NCBI RefSeq assembly: GCF_000368825.1 | Contig: NZ_KB849717.1 | Span: 728,792 to 792,791, forward strand | Source of the DNA: Acinetobacter ursingii DSM 16037 = CIP 107286 | Lineage (GTDB): Bacteria; Pseudomonadota; Gammaproteobacteria; Pseudomonadales; Moraxellaceae | Reading direction: 5' to 3' | Length of the DNA: 64,000 nt | Shown: positions 19,987 through 30,738 of the stretch, one piece after another | Layout of the letters: every line of letters starts with the position of its first letter | Position numbering within the stretch: position 1 is the first letter of the stretch | Made by a program: the position numbers and the translations under genes | Notes under the pieces: model-generated | What the model saw: the letters and a program-made list of their open reading frames with translations, nothing else | Databases searched by the model: none | Told to the model about the DNA's origin: nothing

Positions 19987-20721
19987 ATGCAATCATGGTC
20001 ATTGTTTTTAGTCGGTGCGTGTATTGCAGGTTTTATTCAGGGCCTGACAGGTTTTGCCTTTGCACTGGTCGCCATGTCTTTTTGGGTGTGGGCTTTGCCA
20101 CCTCAACTTGCTGCTCCATTGGTGGTGTTTGCTTCCCTTTGGTGTCATATCATTGCGCTAAGTAAGGAACGTCCACATCAGCTTGGTATCTCTCTGGTTA
20201 TTCCTTATATCCTCGCAGGTTTAATTGGCGTTCCTTTAGGAAGTTATCTTTTACATCAGATCAATGCGGAAACATTTAAACTGATTTTAGGTGTTTTTTT
20301 GCTGATCTGGTGCCCTGTCATGTACTTAGCTCCAGAATTTAAGTCATTAAAACGCTTAGGCAAAAAAATTGATGCAGTGATTGGCTTTTTGGGTGGTGTA
20401 TTAGGTGGACTCGGTGGTTTTTGTGGATCTTTACCCTCTGCATGGGTGATGCTCAAGGGTTTAAATAAAATTGAACAACGATACATTCTCAGGCATTTTA
20501 ATTTTGCGATTCAGCTTTTTACTTTTGCAGTTTATATATTTCAGGGAACGGTACAGCTCAATCAATGGCCGTATATTATGGTATTAATGATCAGCGTCAC
20601 CATTCCTGCAATCTTGGGTTCACAGCTATTTTATAAAGTTTCAGAAAAACAATTTAAGCATATCGTGCTGTCTTTATTATTTGCCTCAGGTACATTTTTA
20701 GTGATTTCAACTGTGATTTAA
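19987..20721 (+). CDS. TSUP (TauE/SafE) family membrane permease
   Basis: Predicted 7-8 helix inner-membrane protein of the TauE/SafE sulfite/organosulfonate exporter family. Two similar halves carry the typical GxxQGLTGFAFALVAM (residues of about 14-30) and GGVLGGLGGFCGSLPS (about 136-150) motifs. It has 244 residues. It lies 32 bp after rsmD and may be read through from mrdA-rsmD. The substrate cannot be told from sequence. Confidence 0.82.
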   Translation: MQSWSLFLVGACIAGFIQGLTGFAFALVAMSFWVWALPPQLAAPLVVFASLWCHIIALSKERPHQLGISLVIPYILAGLIGVPLGSYLLHQINAETFKLILGVFLLIWCPVMYLAPEFKSLKRLGKKIDAVIGFLGGVLGGLGGFCGSLPSAWVMLKGLNKIEQRYILRHFNFAIQLFTFAVYIFQGTVQLNQWPYIMVLMISVTIPAILGSQLFYKVSEKQFKHIVLSLLFASGTFLVISTVI

Positions 20722-20729
20722 CATTTAAT

Positions 20730-20963
20730 TTATTGTGGACGATCTAAACGAACGGCGCGTATATCGCGCACTATTTCTTCCTCACGGCGCTCACGTACAT
20801 CATCATCGTCATTTTGCTGTTGAGGTTGTAAGCTCCAATGTTGTATATGATAAATCGGCGATAAATTAGCACTAGGCAAACTGATTTGTGCCTGAATCGG
20901 AACACTCAACATACATCCCAATAGACTCAGTATAACCAAGAGTATGGAACGAAATTTTTTCAT
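20730..20963 (-). CDS. Small secreted protein, unknown function
   Basis: A 77-residue ORF with a clear Sec signal (MKKFRSILLVILSLLGCMLSVPIQAQ), probably cleaved after AQA or similar. The short mature part has a run of Asp (NDDDDVRERREEE) and a basic end. No family recognised. Converges with the TSUP gene with 8 bp between the stops and no clear terminator. Confidence 0.55.
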   Translation of the reverse strand: MKKFRSILLVILSLLGCMLSVPIQAQISLPSANLSPIYHIQHWSLQPQQQNDDDDVRERREEEIVRDIRAVRLDRPQ

Positions 20964-21099
20964 TCTCAGTCACCGCATTGCCTCTCAAACTCCAATCAGT
21001 CTGCCTGAAACCACATCAATGAATTTGAAGAAAAGACAAGCAATGTATGCTTGTTCGTTATCTCTTCTGTTAAAACGGTAAATAAATTTAACTACAATC

Positions 21100-21555
21100 T
21101 TAAAAAGACCAAATCCAGAAAATACGAATCAATTGACCACGATCATAAGGAAAACTCGAAATATATTCATAACCGATTTTATGATCAGCATTAATTTTAT
21201 AAGTCATCCCATAACCAAATGAAATGGATAAATCATGGGCACTGATATGCTCTGAGCCAGCATTGATCATTTTATTTTTTAAGGCATCGGTATTATAGGC
21301 GGTGTAATTATAAATGTTGATCCGTTCATTCGAATAAAAAGGGTTTTTCAGGATTTCATAATCATTTTCTTCTTGATCGTGCTGCTCAGCTAGATGTTTT
21401 TGGATTTGATTCAGATCGGTATTTTCAGGATGATGCTGCTCATCAACAATCTGTTCTGGGTTATTTTTTGCAAAAAAATCATAGGCATAAACATTGGATA
21501 AGCATGTGATTCCACCGACGACCAACAACCCCAAAATGATGTACTGAAAACCCAT
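21100..21555 (-). CDS. Hypothetical secreted/outer-membrane-like protein
   Basis: A 151-residue ORF. It has an N-terminal hydrophobic signal (YIILGLLVVGGITCLSNVYA), a central polar segment rich in Glu, His and Gln (about 30-70), and a C-terminal part that reads as beta strands (ISFGYGMTYKINADHKIGYEYIS, then LIRIFWIWSF). The final Phe after alternating hydrophobics resembles outer-membrane targeting signals, but the protein is too short for a usual barrel. No family recognised. It is just downstream of the urease operon and transcribed in the same direction. Confidence 0.5.
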   Translation of the reverse strand: MGFQYIILGLLVVGGITCLSNVYAYDFFAKNNPEQIVDEQHHPENTDLNQIQKHLAEQHDQEENDYEILKNPFYSNERINIYNYTAYNTDALKNKMINAGSEHISAHDLSISFGYGMTYKINADHKIGYEYISSFPYDRGQLIRIFWIWSF

Positions 21556-21623
21556 GATCTGATGAAAACAACCAATAAAAAAGGTAGCATACGCTACCTT
21601 TAAACTTGAATAAATACAAACGA

Positions 21624-22196
21624 CTAAGTTAAGCCGATCACAGCAACAATCGCAGCCAATCCTGCCATGATCTTACGTCCATAAGGGACATAACGATTGA
21701 TCAATTCACCCAAGCCAAGTCCTAGCGCATAGAGGATTGCCATACCAGAAATCATGCCTAATACCAATCCGACCACATGACCTTGTGGCGCAAGCTCAAC
21801 ACCATGCGCCATGCCATGAAAACTCGCCATTAATGCCGCAGCTAGGGGTAAAACACGATAGGATTTGCTCCATAACGACACGGCTAACACTATCAGCGAA
21901 GCAACAATGCCATATTCAGTCATATTGGCAGGTACAATCTGATTAGCGCCTAAAACAAAACCAACTACCAAGCTTAGGCTTAAACCCAATATCCCCAAGA
22001 CTCGCCATTGTTTAGCAACTGTCCAGAGCAAAACACCAAAACCAATCGCCATCACCAGATGGTCAAGTCCCGTAAATGGATGAATCAGACCTTCCCAAAA
22101 ACCCACATGCATCTGATCATGCCCAGGATGTGCCATCACCATCATTGGTAAAAAGCCAAAAACCATAGCTAACACGTGTTTGTTGAATGCGCGCAT
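21624..22196 (-). CDS. ureJ: HupE/UreJ-type nickel permease
   Basis: Membrane protein of the HupE/UreJ family, thought to bring nickel for urease maturation. Signal-like first helix ending MAHPGH, then the family motif HPFTGLDHLVMAIGFG (His and Asp proposed as nickel ligands), about six hydrophobic segments, and FHGMAHGVE. It has 190 residues. It starts 9 bp after ureG and is the last gene of the urease operon. Confidence 0.92.
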   Translation of the reverse strand: MRAFNKHVLAMVFGFLPMMVMAHPGHDQMHVGFWEGLIHPFTGLDHLVMAIGFGVLLWTVAKQWRVLGILGLSLSLVVGFVLGANQIVPANMTEYGIVASLIVLAVSLWSKSYRVLPLAAALMASFHGMAHGVELAPQGHVVGLVLGMISGMAILYALGLGLGELINRYVPYGRKIMAGLAAIVAVIGLT

Positions 22197-22205
22197 AGCG
22201 CCTCC

Positions 22206-22820
22206 TTAAGCTTTAAATAAGCCCTGTTTTTCAATAAATTCGATGATCTGATTAAGTCCATCTTCAGTTTTCATATTTGAAAATAAAAATGGTTTTTCAC
22301 CACGCATACGTTTGGCATCCTGCTCCATCACATCCAGATTTGCCCCGACCATAGGTGCAAGATCGGTCTTGTTAATAATCAGCAAATCAGACTTGGTAAT
22401 GCCAGGTCCGCCTTTACGTGGAATCTTTTCACCACCACCAACATCAATCACGTATAAAGTCAAATCAGAGAGTTCTGGGCTAAAGGTCGCCGCCAGATTA
22501 TCGCCACCACTTTCAATGATGATCAATTCCAAACCATCAAACTTTTCACATAAATCATCTATTGCAGCCAGATTAATCGAAGCATCTTCACGAATTGCAG
22601 TATGCGGACAGCCACCTGTTTCTACACCCACAATACGGTCTGGAGACATCGCCTCATTGCGGGTTAAAAAGTTTGAGTCTTCCTTGGTATAAATGTCATT
22701 GGTCACTACGGCCATATTGTATTTATCACGTAATGCGCGGCACAAATTAAGGGTCAATGCGGTTTTACCTGATCCGACTGGCCCACCGATACCGACACGT
22801 AAAGGACTACGTTCTGTCAT
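22206..22820 (-). CDS. ureG: Urease accessory GTPase UreG
   Basis: SIMIBI-class GTPase that drives nickel insertion into urease. P-loop [10 protein letters not shown], metal-binding CPH in [19 protein letters not shown] switch motif, NKTDL specificity motif. It has 204 residues. It is separated from ureF by 144 bp that contain a palindromic repeat, unlike the tight spacing in the rest of the operon. Confidence 0.97.
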   Translation of the reverse strand: MTERSPLRVGIGGPVGSGKTALTLNLCRALRDKYNMAVVTNDIYTKEDSNFLTRNEAMSPDRIVGVETGGCPHTAIREDASINLAAIDDLCEKFDGLELIIIESGGDNLAATFSPELSDLTLYVIDVGGGEKIPRKGGPGITKSDLLIINKTDLAPMVGANLDVMEQDAKRMRGEKPFLFSNMKTEDGLNQIIEFIEKQGLFKA

Positions 22821-22857
22821 AATTATTTCCTATTGCTATAACTGGGTTAAATTTTTT

Positions 22858-22960
22858 GGGAGAACATCTTAGATTTCTTTCATTGGGCCTTCTTAATTCT
22901 CATTGAGGAAGAAAATAAAGAAAGTCCAAATAATGATGAAAAACCTATCTAAGATCCCCC
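22858..22960. repeat. Imperfect palindromic repeat between ureF and ureG
   Basis: The ends are inverted copies: GGGAGAACATCTTAGAT (22858-22874) against ATCTAAGATCCCCC (22947-22960), with an inner pair TTTCTTT / AAAGAAA. The minus-strand core shares the run TTTCATCATTATTT and further matches with the palindrome at 39801-39880, so it is one copy of a dispersed element. It may form a hairpin in the mRNA and modulate ureG/ureJ levels. Confidence 0.6.
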
Positions 22961-22964
22961 ACAT

Positions 22965-23627
22965 TTATGATCTAAATAATCTGGAATACTGCGTTTCATG
23001 TTGCATACTCAACATGGCATAACGTGGTAAAGCACTGCTGAGTTCATCATCCTGTAATGCCAAAGCCTGCTCAACTGCCTGTGGTACAAGGCTATGCAAA
23101 TGCCATAAAATGCGCTGTCCACTCATCTGCCCCAAAGGCACAGTTTTTACCGCTGCCAACACCTGATTTTCCAGTACACTAAAGCTATATGCAGTCAAAA
23201 CATCCGCTTTATTTAAACCTAACCGACCACAGAGTTGTGCATACACAGGAACAAAACCGAATTGCTTTTTCACCTCAACGGGCATTTTCAGGACATCTTT
23301 AATCCATGCATTTAAGGAGAATGCCAACTGCTGTGATTCGGCTAAAAGCTCTTTGCTTTCACGACTGGCTTTATATAAATTTGCCCAGTGTAAAAATTGC
23401 GCATCATCTGCATAAGATTGCACCAGTCGCTTAAGTACAGGCAGTTCAAATCTAACTAGCAGCATTTCCAGCACTTCTTCAAAATAAGCCATACAGCTTG
23501 CTTCATTCTGGATCAGCCCAGTTTCAATCGCTGTTTCTACTCCCTGAGAATAACAATAGGCACCCACAGGTAAAGCCGTTGAGGATAAAGTCAACAGTTT
23601 GAGTAATTGCGCTGCATTAATGGACAT
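22965..23627 (-). CDS. ureF: Urease accessory protein UreF
   Basis: Part of the UreDFG nickel-insertion complex, where it acts on UreG. Starts with the typical [24 protein letters not shown] and has [22 protein letters not shown] at the C-terminus, which is diagnostic. It has 220 residues. Its start overlaps the end of ureE by 11 bp. Confidence 0.95.
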   Translation of the reverse strand: MSINAAQLLKLLTLSSTALPVGAYCYSQGVETAIETGLIQNEASCMAYFEEVLEMLLVRFELPVLKRLVQSYADDAQFLHWANLYKASRESKELLAESQQLAFSLNAWIKDVLKMPVEVKKQFGFVPVYAQLCGRLGLNKADVLTAYSFSVLENQVLAAVKTVPLGQMSGQRILWHLHSLVPQAVEQALALQDDELSSALPRYAMLSMQHETQYSRLFRS

Positions 23628-24096
23628 GATGCAAGGACTTAATTGGGCTTAAACGATGATCATGGGCATGTTGTGCATATGCACCACTTTCAGGTTCAAA
23701 CGCATGTTCGACCAGTTTTACATGCAAGCCTAAGCCTTCGACCATTTCTGCCAGTACATGATCAGGTTCAAAATACAGCGCATAAGGAGTAAGCATTAAT
23801 GGCACATGGCGGTTACCCAAATGATAAGCCGCTTTAAGCAATTCAAAATCAGTCTTGGCAGTCACTTGCATCAGTTGTTCAGGTTTAGCATCAACACGCA
23901 ACACCTCACCCTCATTGGTGGCAATAAAAGAGCCACTACGTAAAATGCCAGTACGTGGCAAATCCGCACCAATATCAGTGCCGTTGCTTAAAGTGGCACG
24001 AAAGCGTGATTTTTGACGTGTATCAAAGCTCAGTTCAACCGTTTCAAAGGCTTGATCTGATGCAATTTCATCAAGACGCTGGGTGTAGATTTTCAT
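23617..24096 (-). CDS. ureE: Urease accessory nickel chaperone UreE
   Basis: Delivers nickel to the urease maturation complex. N-terminal peptide-binding domain ([13 protein letters not shown]), then [10 protein letters not shown], the conserved nickel-binding domain core. The C-terminus has several His ([19 protein letters not shown]). It has 159 residues. Overlaps ureF. Confidence 0.95.
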   Translation of the reverse strand: MKIYTQRLDEIASDQAFETVELSFDTRQKSRFRATLSNGTDIGADLPRTGILRSGSFIATNEGEVLRVDAKPEQLMQVTAKTDFELLKAAYHLGNRHVPLMLTPYALYFEPDHVLAEMVEGLGLHVKLVEHAFEPESGAYAQHAHDHRLSPIKSLHHVH

Positions 24097-24123
24097 ACAA
24101 TTCCTCGTACTTATTTTTAATCA

Positions 24124-25824
24124 TCAAAACAAGAAATAACGTTGTGCCATTGGCAATACATCCGCAGGTTCACAGGTCAATAGTTCACCATCGGCACGTA
24201 CCTCATAGGTTTCAGGATGTACATCCATCACGGGGCAATACGTATTATGCTTCATATCCGCTTTGGTGATATTACGAGTATTTTTACAGGGGCTAATCAA
24301 TTTCTTCAGTTTTAACTTTTCAGCCACACCATTTTCAATAGCAACTTGTGATAAAAAAGTAATACAGGTGTTATGCACGCCACGCGGATAAGCACCAAAC
24401 ATCGGACGATAATGCACAGGCTGCGGCGTTGGAATCGAGGCATTGATGTCGCCCATCGGTGCTGCTGCAATCATGCCACCTTTAATAATCATGGACGGTT
24501 TTACCCCAAAGAAAGCGGGTTTCCACAACACTAAATCTGCCAGTTTCCCTTCTTCCACCGAACCGATTTCATGACTTAAGCCATGCGTAATCGCAGGATT
24601 AATCGTATATTTGGCAATATAGCGTTTCACCCGATTGTTATCATGCGTGGCATTATCGCCCTCTAAAGCACCGCGTTGAATTTTCATCTTATGCGCAGTT
24701 TGCCAAGTCCGAATAATCACCTCACCGACACGCCCCATCGCTTGCGAATCAGAAGACATCATCGCAATTGCACCCAAATCCTGCAAAATATCTTCCGCAG
24801 CAATGGTTTCTCGTCGGATACGACTTTCTGCAAATGCTACGTCTTCGGCAATTGCTGGATCAAGATGGTGACACACCATCAGCATATCCAGATGCTCATC
24901 GATGGTATTGATGGTATAGGGACGAGTCGGATTGGTTGAAGATGGCAAAACATTGGCCTGACCAATCGCTTTTAAAATGTCTGGCGCATGTCCACCACCC
25001 GCACCTTCAGTATGGTAAGTATGGATGGTTCGATTTTTAAATGCCGCCAACGTTTCTTCCAGAAAACCACTTTCATTTAAAGTATCCGTATGAATCGCTA
25101 CTTGAACATCGAACTCATCTGCTACGCTTAAACAGTTATCAATAGCTGCTGGCGTTGAACCCCAGTCTTCATGCAGTTTGAGTCCTACCACACCTGCTTT
25201 AATCTGTTCACGAATCGGATCGGGCAAACTTAAGTTACCTTTACCTAACAATCCAATATTCATCGGTAAATCATCAATACCCTGTAACATGGTTGCAATA
25301 TGCCACGGCCCTGGTGTGACCGTGGTTGCCGATGTTCCCGCTGCTGGGCCAGTGCCGCCACCGACCATCGTGGTCACACCAGACATCAACGCTGTTTCGA
25401 CTTGTTGCGGGCAAATCCAGTGGATGTGGGTGTCGATACCTCCCGCAGTGAGAATCTGCCCTTCCCCTGCAATTACTTCGGTTGCGGCGCCTAGTGGAAT
25501 GGTAATATCTGGCTGAATGTCAGGATTACCAGCTTTACCAATTTTCCAGATTCGGCCATTTTTAAGACCAACATCGGCTTTGACAATACCCCACCAATCC
25601 ACAATCAAGGCATTGGTAATCACCGTATCGGCAACTTCATCTGCCAAGAGTTGCGATTGTCCCATCCCATCACGAATGACTTTACCACCACCAAACTTGA
25701 CTTCTTCGCCATAGGTGGTTAAGTCTTGTTCAACCTCAATAAATAGTTCGGTATCCGCCAAACGAACTCGATCACCCACCGTTGGCCCAAACATTTCAGC
25801 GTATGCACGTCGTGACATTTTCAT
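24124..25824 (-). CDS. ureC: Urease alpha subunit
   Basis: Catalytic subunit that hydrolyses urea to ammonia and carbamate. All active-site motifs are present: HIHWICPQQ (two Ni-binding His), GLKLHEDWG (Lys that is carbamylated), [21 protein letters not shown] (Ni His), MVCHHLDP (mobile flap, catalytic His) and SSDSQAMGR (Ni Asp). It has 566 residues, the normal length. It sits between ureB and ureE with short gaps. Confidence 0.98.
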   Translation of the reverse strand: MKMSRRAYAEMFGPTVGDRVRLADTELFIEVEQDLTTYGEEVKFGGGKVIRDGMGQSQLLADEVADTVITNALIVDWWGIVKADVGLKNGRIWKIGKAGNPDIQPDITIPLGAATEVIAGEGQILTAGGIDTHIHWICPQQVETALMSGVTTMVGGGTGPAAGTSATTVTPGPWHIATMLQGIDDLPMNIGLLGKGNLSLPDPIREQIKAGVVGLKLHEDWGSTPAAIDNCLSVADEFDVQVAIHTDTLNESGFLEETLAAFKNRTIHTYHTEGAGGGHAPDILKAIGQANVLPSSTNPTRPYTINTIDEHLDMLMVCHHLDPAIAEDVAFAESRIRRETIAAEDILQDLGAIAMMSSDSQAMGRVGEVIIRTWQTAHKMKIQRGALEGDNATHDNNRVKRYIAKYTINPAITHGLSHEIGSVEEGKLADLVLWKPAFFGVKPSMIIKGGMIAAAPMGDINASIPTPQPVHYRPMFGAYPRGVHNTCITFLSQVAIENGVAEKLKLKKLISPCKNTRNITKADMKHNTYCPVMDVHPETYEVRADGELLTCEPADVLPMAQRYFLF

Positions 25825-25853
25825 AATAAGTTTCTCTGTAATATTTTATCTTT

Positions 25854-26162
25854 TTAATCCAATGCGCCCATCACACGCCCTGCAAAACCATACACTTCAC
25901 GTTTACCTGCCAATGCCACCAGTTCCACATCACGGCTTTGCCCCGGCTCAAAACGTACTGCTGTACCTGCGGCGATATTCAATCGATAGCCCCTAGTTTG
26001 CTCACGATCAAACTGCAAGGCATCATTGGCCTCAGCAAAATGAAAATGCGAACCCACCTGTATCGGACGGTCACCTGTATTGGCGACACTGATTTTTAGC
26101 ATCTGTCGCCCGACATTGAGTTCAATATCTTGATCGGGGGTAATCACTTCACCGGGAATCAT
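25854..26162 (-). CDS. ureB: Urease beta subunit
   Basis: Structural subunit. Starts [16 protein letters not shown] and has the family signature [11 protein letters not shown]. It has 102 residues. Separate from ureA and ureC, as in other gammaproteobacteria, rather than fused. Confidence 0.96.
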   Translation of the reverse strand: MIPGEVITPDQDIELNVGRQMLKISVANTGDRPIQVGSHFHFAEANDALQFDREQTRGYRLNIAAGTAVRFEPGQSRDVELVALAGKREVYGFAGRVMGALD

Positions 26163-26182
26163 GTTGTGCTCCTTATTTATTG

Positions 26183-26485
26183 TTATACGATCGGTTGATG
26201 AACAGTGACCAGTTTTGAACCATCAGGAAAAGTCGCTTCGACCTGTACTTCGGCAATCATCTCAGGCACACCTTCCATCACCTCATCTTTACTGAGAAGC
26301 GTTGTACCATAATGCATCAATTCAGCCACGCTCATTCCATCACGTGCGCCTTCAAGCAAAGCTGCTGAAATAAAAGCCACTGCTTCAGGATAATTCAATT
26401 TCAACCCACGGGCTTTGCGGCGCTCTGCCACCAGTCCCGCAGTAAAAATCAGCATTTTGTCTTTTTCGGTCGGATTAAGTTCCAT
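26183..26485 (-). CDS. ureA: Urease gamma subunit
   Basis: Smallest urease subunit. Starts [23 protein letters not shown] and ends LVTVHQPIV, both typical. It has 100 residues. A 109-bp gap separates it from ureD, larger than other spacings in the operon, so an internal promoter is possible. Confidence 0.96.
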   Translation of the reverse strand: MELNPTEKDKMLIFTAGLVAERRKARGLKLNYPEAVAFISAALLEGARDGMSVAELMHYGTTLLSKDEVMEGVPEMIAEVQVEATFPDGSKLVTVHQPIV

Positions 26486-26594
26486 GAATTCTTCCTAATC
26501 TTGATGGTTTAATTTAAGCAAAATATATGCACAATTTGCGATCTAGCTGTTTATATGTGTTATGACTAAAATACTTTATTAAATCCAGCATATA

Positions 26595-27470
26595 TCAAGT
26601 CCGCCAAATACGCGGAAATTCCTCATCCAGATTAAACCAGTAGCGGCGCAGTCTGGCTCGAATAGCTGCAAATGCATCGTGACACGCACGCACGTCATCT
26701 CCCAAAAAACGCGCACAGATCACATCGTCCAATAACGTTAATCTAACAGGCACTTTCATACGTACCATCAATTCACGGATTAATTCAATGTGTTGTTCTA
26801 GATAAAAACTTGCACGATATTGTTCAGGAGCCACCGCCCATAAACTTCCCATGACCGCACAGCCATTCATGCCTAAACAGGAAGATAACCAACGATCCTG
26901 ACCTTTAAAACGCAATGTATCTGCCACTAAAAGTTTCTGCTCACGATACAATTTAAACTGATTGGCATACGCCCCACTTTGAAAAGTTTCAGCACGTGCT
27001 TGTCGTCCCAATACCAACATATCCCAACCAATAAAACTCGCAGTTTGATCCAGATGAATACTGGTTTCTGAATGGGCATTGGCACCATCAAATAGCATGG
27101 TTTCCTGAGGAAGCCATTCCAAAATCGAATGATCTTTTACCTGTAAATGAAGATGTTGAAATGCCTGTTTACCGTTGGTTTTATACCATTTCCCTGCGCC
27201 AGGTGTCGTCACCACCGCATGGGCATTTTCTTGAGTAGAAATTTGAAACGTTAAATGATCACCCCCTGCAATTCCAGCAGGTGGATGCACAATAATGGCA
27301 TGGCACACCCCTGTCTTTTCAGGCCACAGCATTTTTTGCACCCGAACAGGACCATAATGTTTACGATGACTCATAATGGTGCGTTGACCATCATATTTAA
27401 ATCCTAATTCCAACTCGGCATACCACAAAGCTTTAGACCTTTGGGCTGTAAAGTCCTGTGGTTGATTCAT
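26595..27470 (-). CDS. ureD: Urease accessory protein UreD
   Basis: Scaffold of the UreDFG maturation complex. Family motifs: [36 protein letters not shown]. It has 291 residues. First gene of the urease operon. A sigma-54-like element lies 42-57 bp upstream. Confidence 0.95.
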   Translation of the reverse strand: MNQPQDFTAQRSKALWYAELELGFKYDGQRTIMSHRKHYGPVRVQKMLWPEKTGVCHAIIVHPPAGIAGGDHLTFQISTQENAHAVVTTPGAGKWYKTNGKQAFQHLHLQVKDHSILEWLPQETMLFDGANAHSETSIHLDQTASFIGWDMLVLGRQARAETFQSGAYANQFKLYREQKLLVADTLRFKGQDRWLSSCLGMNGCAVMGSLWAVAPEQYRASFYLEQHIELIRELMVRMKVPVRLTLLDDVICARFLGDDVRACHDAFAAIRARLRRYWFNLDEEFPRIWRT

Positions 27471-27511
27471 TGCAATCCTTTTATAACGAAATATGAAGGG
27501 TATTTTTATAA

Positions 27512-27527
27512 TGCAAAAATTGCACCA
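27512..27527 (-). promoter_or_regulatory. Sigma-54-like promoter of the urease operon
   Basis: On the minus strand TGGTGCA-N4-TTGCA: the invariant GG and GC have the 10-nt spacing of -24/-12 promoters, though the -24 box differs from TGGCACG beyond GG. The start would fall near 27500, 30 bp before the ureD ATG. It fits nitrogen control of urease but rests on one imperfect match. Confidence 0.45.
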
Positions 27528-27660
27528 ATAACTTGCAAATGATGCTTTTGCAAACTATATGCTCTATTTATCATCAATCCTAAAACAATATAGGTTTGAT
27601 TTCAGACTGGGTTTTTCCTAATCTTAAGTCATCTTGGTACTCTCTAAAAAGTGATTTGAC

Positions 27661-28422
27661 ATGGAAATTCAAGAACAAGTTGTGCTGGTGACAGGGGGAG
27701 CGCGTGGTCTAGGCCTAGCAATTTCTCAAGCTTTACTCAAACAAGGTGCTCGTGTTGTAGTCAACTATCTCAATAGCCATAACGCCGCACAAGATTTGCA
27801 ACAACAATTTCCAAATCAGGTTTTGATCTATCAGGCAGATATCACTCAAGCTGATCAAGTTTTAGCAATGTTTAAAGCCGCGAAACATCATTTTGGTAAT
27901 GGAATTACATCTGTAGTCAATAATGCATTAATCAAATTTGAATTTAATGGGGAAGCGCGTCCGCATATTGAAAACTTAAATTGGGACGATATGCAGCAAC
28001 AATTTGAAGGCGCTGTAAAAGCCGCAATAAATACCCTACAAGCTGGACTTGAGGATATGAAAGCAGCGCAGTTCGGCCGCGTGGTAAATATTGGAACCAA
28101 TCTGGTACAAAATCCTGTAGTGCCCTATCATGACTATACTGCTGCCAAAGCAGCTTTATTGGCCTTCACACGTACCAGTGCGCATGAACTCGGTCAATAT
28201 GGAATCAATATCAACATGCTTTCAGGTGGTTTACTACAAACCACCGATGCCAGTAAAGCAACACCTGATGCGGTATTTGATTTAATTGCGGCATCGACTC
28301 CGCTCAGACGTACCACCACACCACAAGAATTTGCCGATGCTGTTTTACTGTTCTTATCGCCGTGGTCACGTGCTATTACAGGCCAAAATTTAATGGTAGA
28401 TGGCGGTCTGGTAAAAAACTAA
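27661..28422 (+). CDS. Short-chain dehydrogenase/reductase (FabG-like)
   Basis: Classical SDR. NAD(P)-binding TGGARGLG (residues 11-18), NNA motif (VVNNALI), active-site Tyr and Lys in YHDYTAAKAALL, C-terminal GQNLMVDGG. It has 253 residues. The usual catalytic Ser position reads NIGTN, so Thr or Ser substitution should be checked. Resembles 3-oxoacyl-ACP reductases, but no fatty-acid genes are adjacent, so the substrate is open. A terminator follows at 28445-28477. Confidence 0.82.
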   Translation: MEIQEQVVLVTGGARGLGLAISQALLKQGARVVVNYLNSHNAAQDLQQQFPNQVLIYQADITQADQVLAMFKAAKHHFGNGITSVVNNALIKFEFNGEARPHIENLNWDDMQQQFEGAVKAAINTLQAGLEDMKAAQFGRVVNIGTNLVQNPVVPYHDYTAAKAALLAFTRTSAHELGQYGININMLSGGLLQTTDASKATPDAVFDLIAASTPLRRTTTPQEFADAVLLFLSPWSRAITGQNLMVDGGLVKN

Positions 28423-28444
28423 TTTTTCCCGATCCAGATAAAAT

Positions 28445-28477
28445 TGCTTAATTAGCCAAAAATTAAGCAGTTTTTTT
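28445..28477 (+). terminator. Terminator of the SDR gene
   Basis: Stem TGCTTAATT / AATTAAGCA (28445-28453, 28461-28469), then G and seven T. Confidence 0.75.
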
Positions 28478-28546
28478 AAATATGCCAACTTTTTTACTTT
28501 AAAATCCTTATAAACTATTTGCTTCTTTTATTTTCACTCAATTTTT

Positions 28547-28867
28547 ATGAAACTTTTCTTGGTGATCGCTACGTGTAGCTTATTATTCGGCTGCGTACTT
28601 GGAAGTTCGAGTGAAATTAAACGTGCTGAAAAAATGCTTGAACATTTTCAGTGCAAAAATATTGAAGTTCATGAGATGCCTCAAAGTAATATCAACACTT
28701 TTCATCAGCAATCTTTAGCAGTAAGCAAACAAAAAGCCAGTCACTATATTGAACAATATAAGCAAGGGGAAAGCCTGTTTGATATGCCGCTTGATGAGGT
28801 TGTTGAACAGCAATATCAGCTGTATAAATCTGCATGCCAATCTTTGGGTGGTGTCACATCTGACTGA
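28547..28867 (+). CDS. Small predicted lipoprotein, unknown function
   Basis: A 106-residue ORF with a short lipoprotein signal (MKLFLVIATCSLLFGC, lipobox LFGC), then a helical polar body with repeated Lys/Glu/Gln. Two further Cys (in FQCKN and SACQS) may form a disulfide. No family recognised. Stands alone between the SDR and the NlpE-like gene. Confidence 0.6.
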   Translation: MKLFLVIATCSLLFGCVLGSSSEIKRAEKMLEHFQCKNIEVHEMPQSNINTFHQQSLAVSKQKASHYIEQYKQGESLFDMPLDEVVEQQYQLYKSACQSLGGVTSD

Positions 28868-29017
28868 TGCCTCATCAATTGATGAAAGCCTACACAACAC
28901 AACTAAATTGATACTAAAACAATGATTTTGTTCAAATTGCTTACATATCGCTACTATTTACAGAACGTGTAATTTTGTAGGCTAATCTCTGATTCAAAAA
29001 AACTTGGATAAATCGAT

Positions 29018-29509
29018 ATGAAAAAATCACTTATTGCGATTGCAATTGCCAGTACTTTATTAGTGGCATGTTCAAAAAAAGAAAATCAGACTGAAACAAC
29101 GACCTCTGCTGCTGACCAAACTCCTGTTGCCTCCGCTCCTGCTGAAACAGCAACGGCTGTTGATACAGCCCATACAGCTGAAAACTCTCTAGATTGGGCG
29201 GGTGATTATAAAGGCAAATTACCTTGTGCGGATTGTGAAGGCATCCAAACAGAGCTCGAATTAAAAGCGGATAAAACTTTTGAATTAAAAGAAACTTATC
29301 TAGGTGGCAAAAGCGATGGTAAGCCAATCGAAACTAAAGGCACATTTAAATTTGATGAACAAAAACCTTCAGTAATTGTTTTGGATACTCAACCCGATCA
29401 GCGTCAATTCTTTATTGGTGAAAACACCGCGACTGCTTTAGATATGGAAGGTAATAAAATCGAAGGTGCGATGGCTGATCTTTATGTTCTTAAAAAAGAA
29501 AGCCATTAA
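29018..29509 (+). CDS. NlpE-like lipoprotein
   Basis: Lipoprotein: signal ending LLVAC (Cys18), then an Ala/Thr/Glu-rich linker (about 25-55). A domain matching the NlpE N-terminal domain follows, with the hallmark YKGKLPCADCEGIQTELEL including its CxxC. In E. coli, NlpE senses surfaces or envelope and copper stress through Cpx. This 163-residue form lacks the C-terminal NlpE domain, as is common in Acinetobacter. The role in this organism is not shown by its neighbours. Confidence 0.78.
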   Translation: MKKSLIAIAIASTLLVACSKKENQTETTTSAADQTPVASAPAETATAVDTAHTAENSLDWAGDYKGKLPCADCEGIQTELELKADKTFELKETYLGGKSDGKPIETKGTFKFDEQKPSVIVLDTQPDQRQFFIGENTATALDMEGNKIEGAMADLYVLKKESH

Positions 29510-29533
29510 CACGTCCTGATTTATAAAATATTG

Positions 29534-29562
29534 AATACCAATCCTAAGTGATTGGTATTTTT
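29534..29562 (+). terminator. Terminator of the NlpE-like gene
   Basis: Perfect 9-bp stem AATACCAAT / ATTGGTATT (29534-29542, 29551-29559) followed by T residues, 25 bp after the stop. Confidence 0.75.
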
Positions 29563-29662
29563 ACAGATACCGCATAATGAAATAAAGTTTCTAAAAAAAT
29601 ATATTCAATTATAAAAAACAAAACACTATAGTAAGATCAAACTATCAATCAAATCGAAGTAA

Positions 29663-30652
<990 letters not shown>

Positions 30653-30695
30653 TTATTATTTATTTTTTAATAATTTAGTTCATTTCTCATATCAT

Positions 30696-30727
30696 AAAAA
30701 AACCCTGCTAATGCAGGGTTTTTTTTA
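30696..30727. terminator. Bidirectional terminator between nitronate monooxygenase and aceA
   Basis: Perfect 8-bp stem AACCCTGC / GCAGGGTT (30701-30708, 30713-30720) with loop TAAT, flanked by A run on the left and T run on the right. Confidence 0.88.
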
Positions 30728-30738
30728 AACCATTCGAC

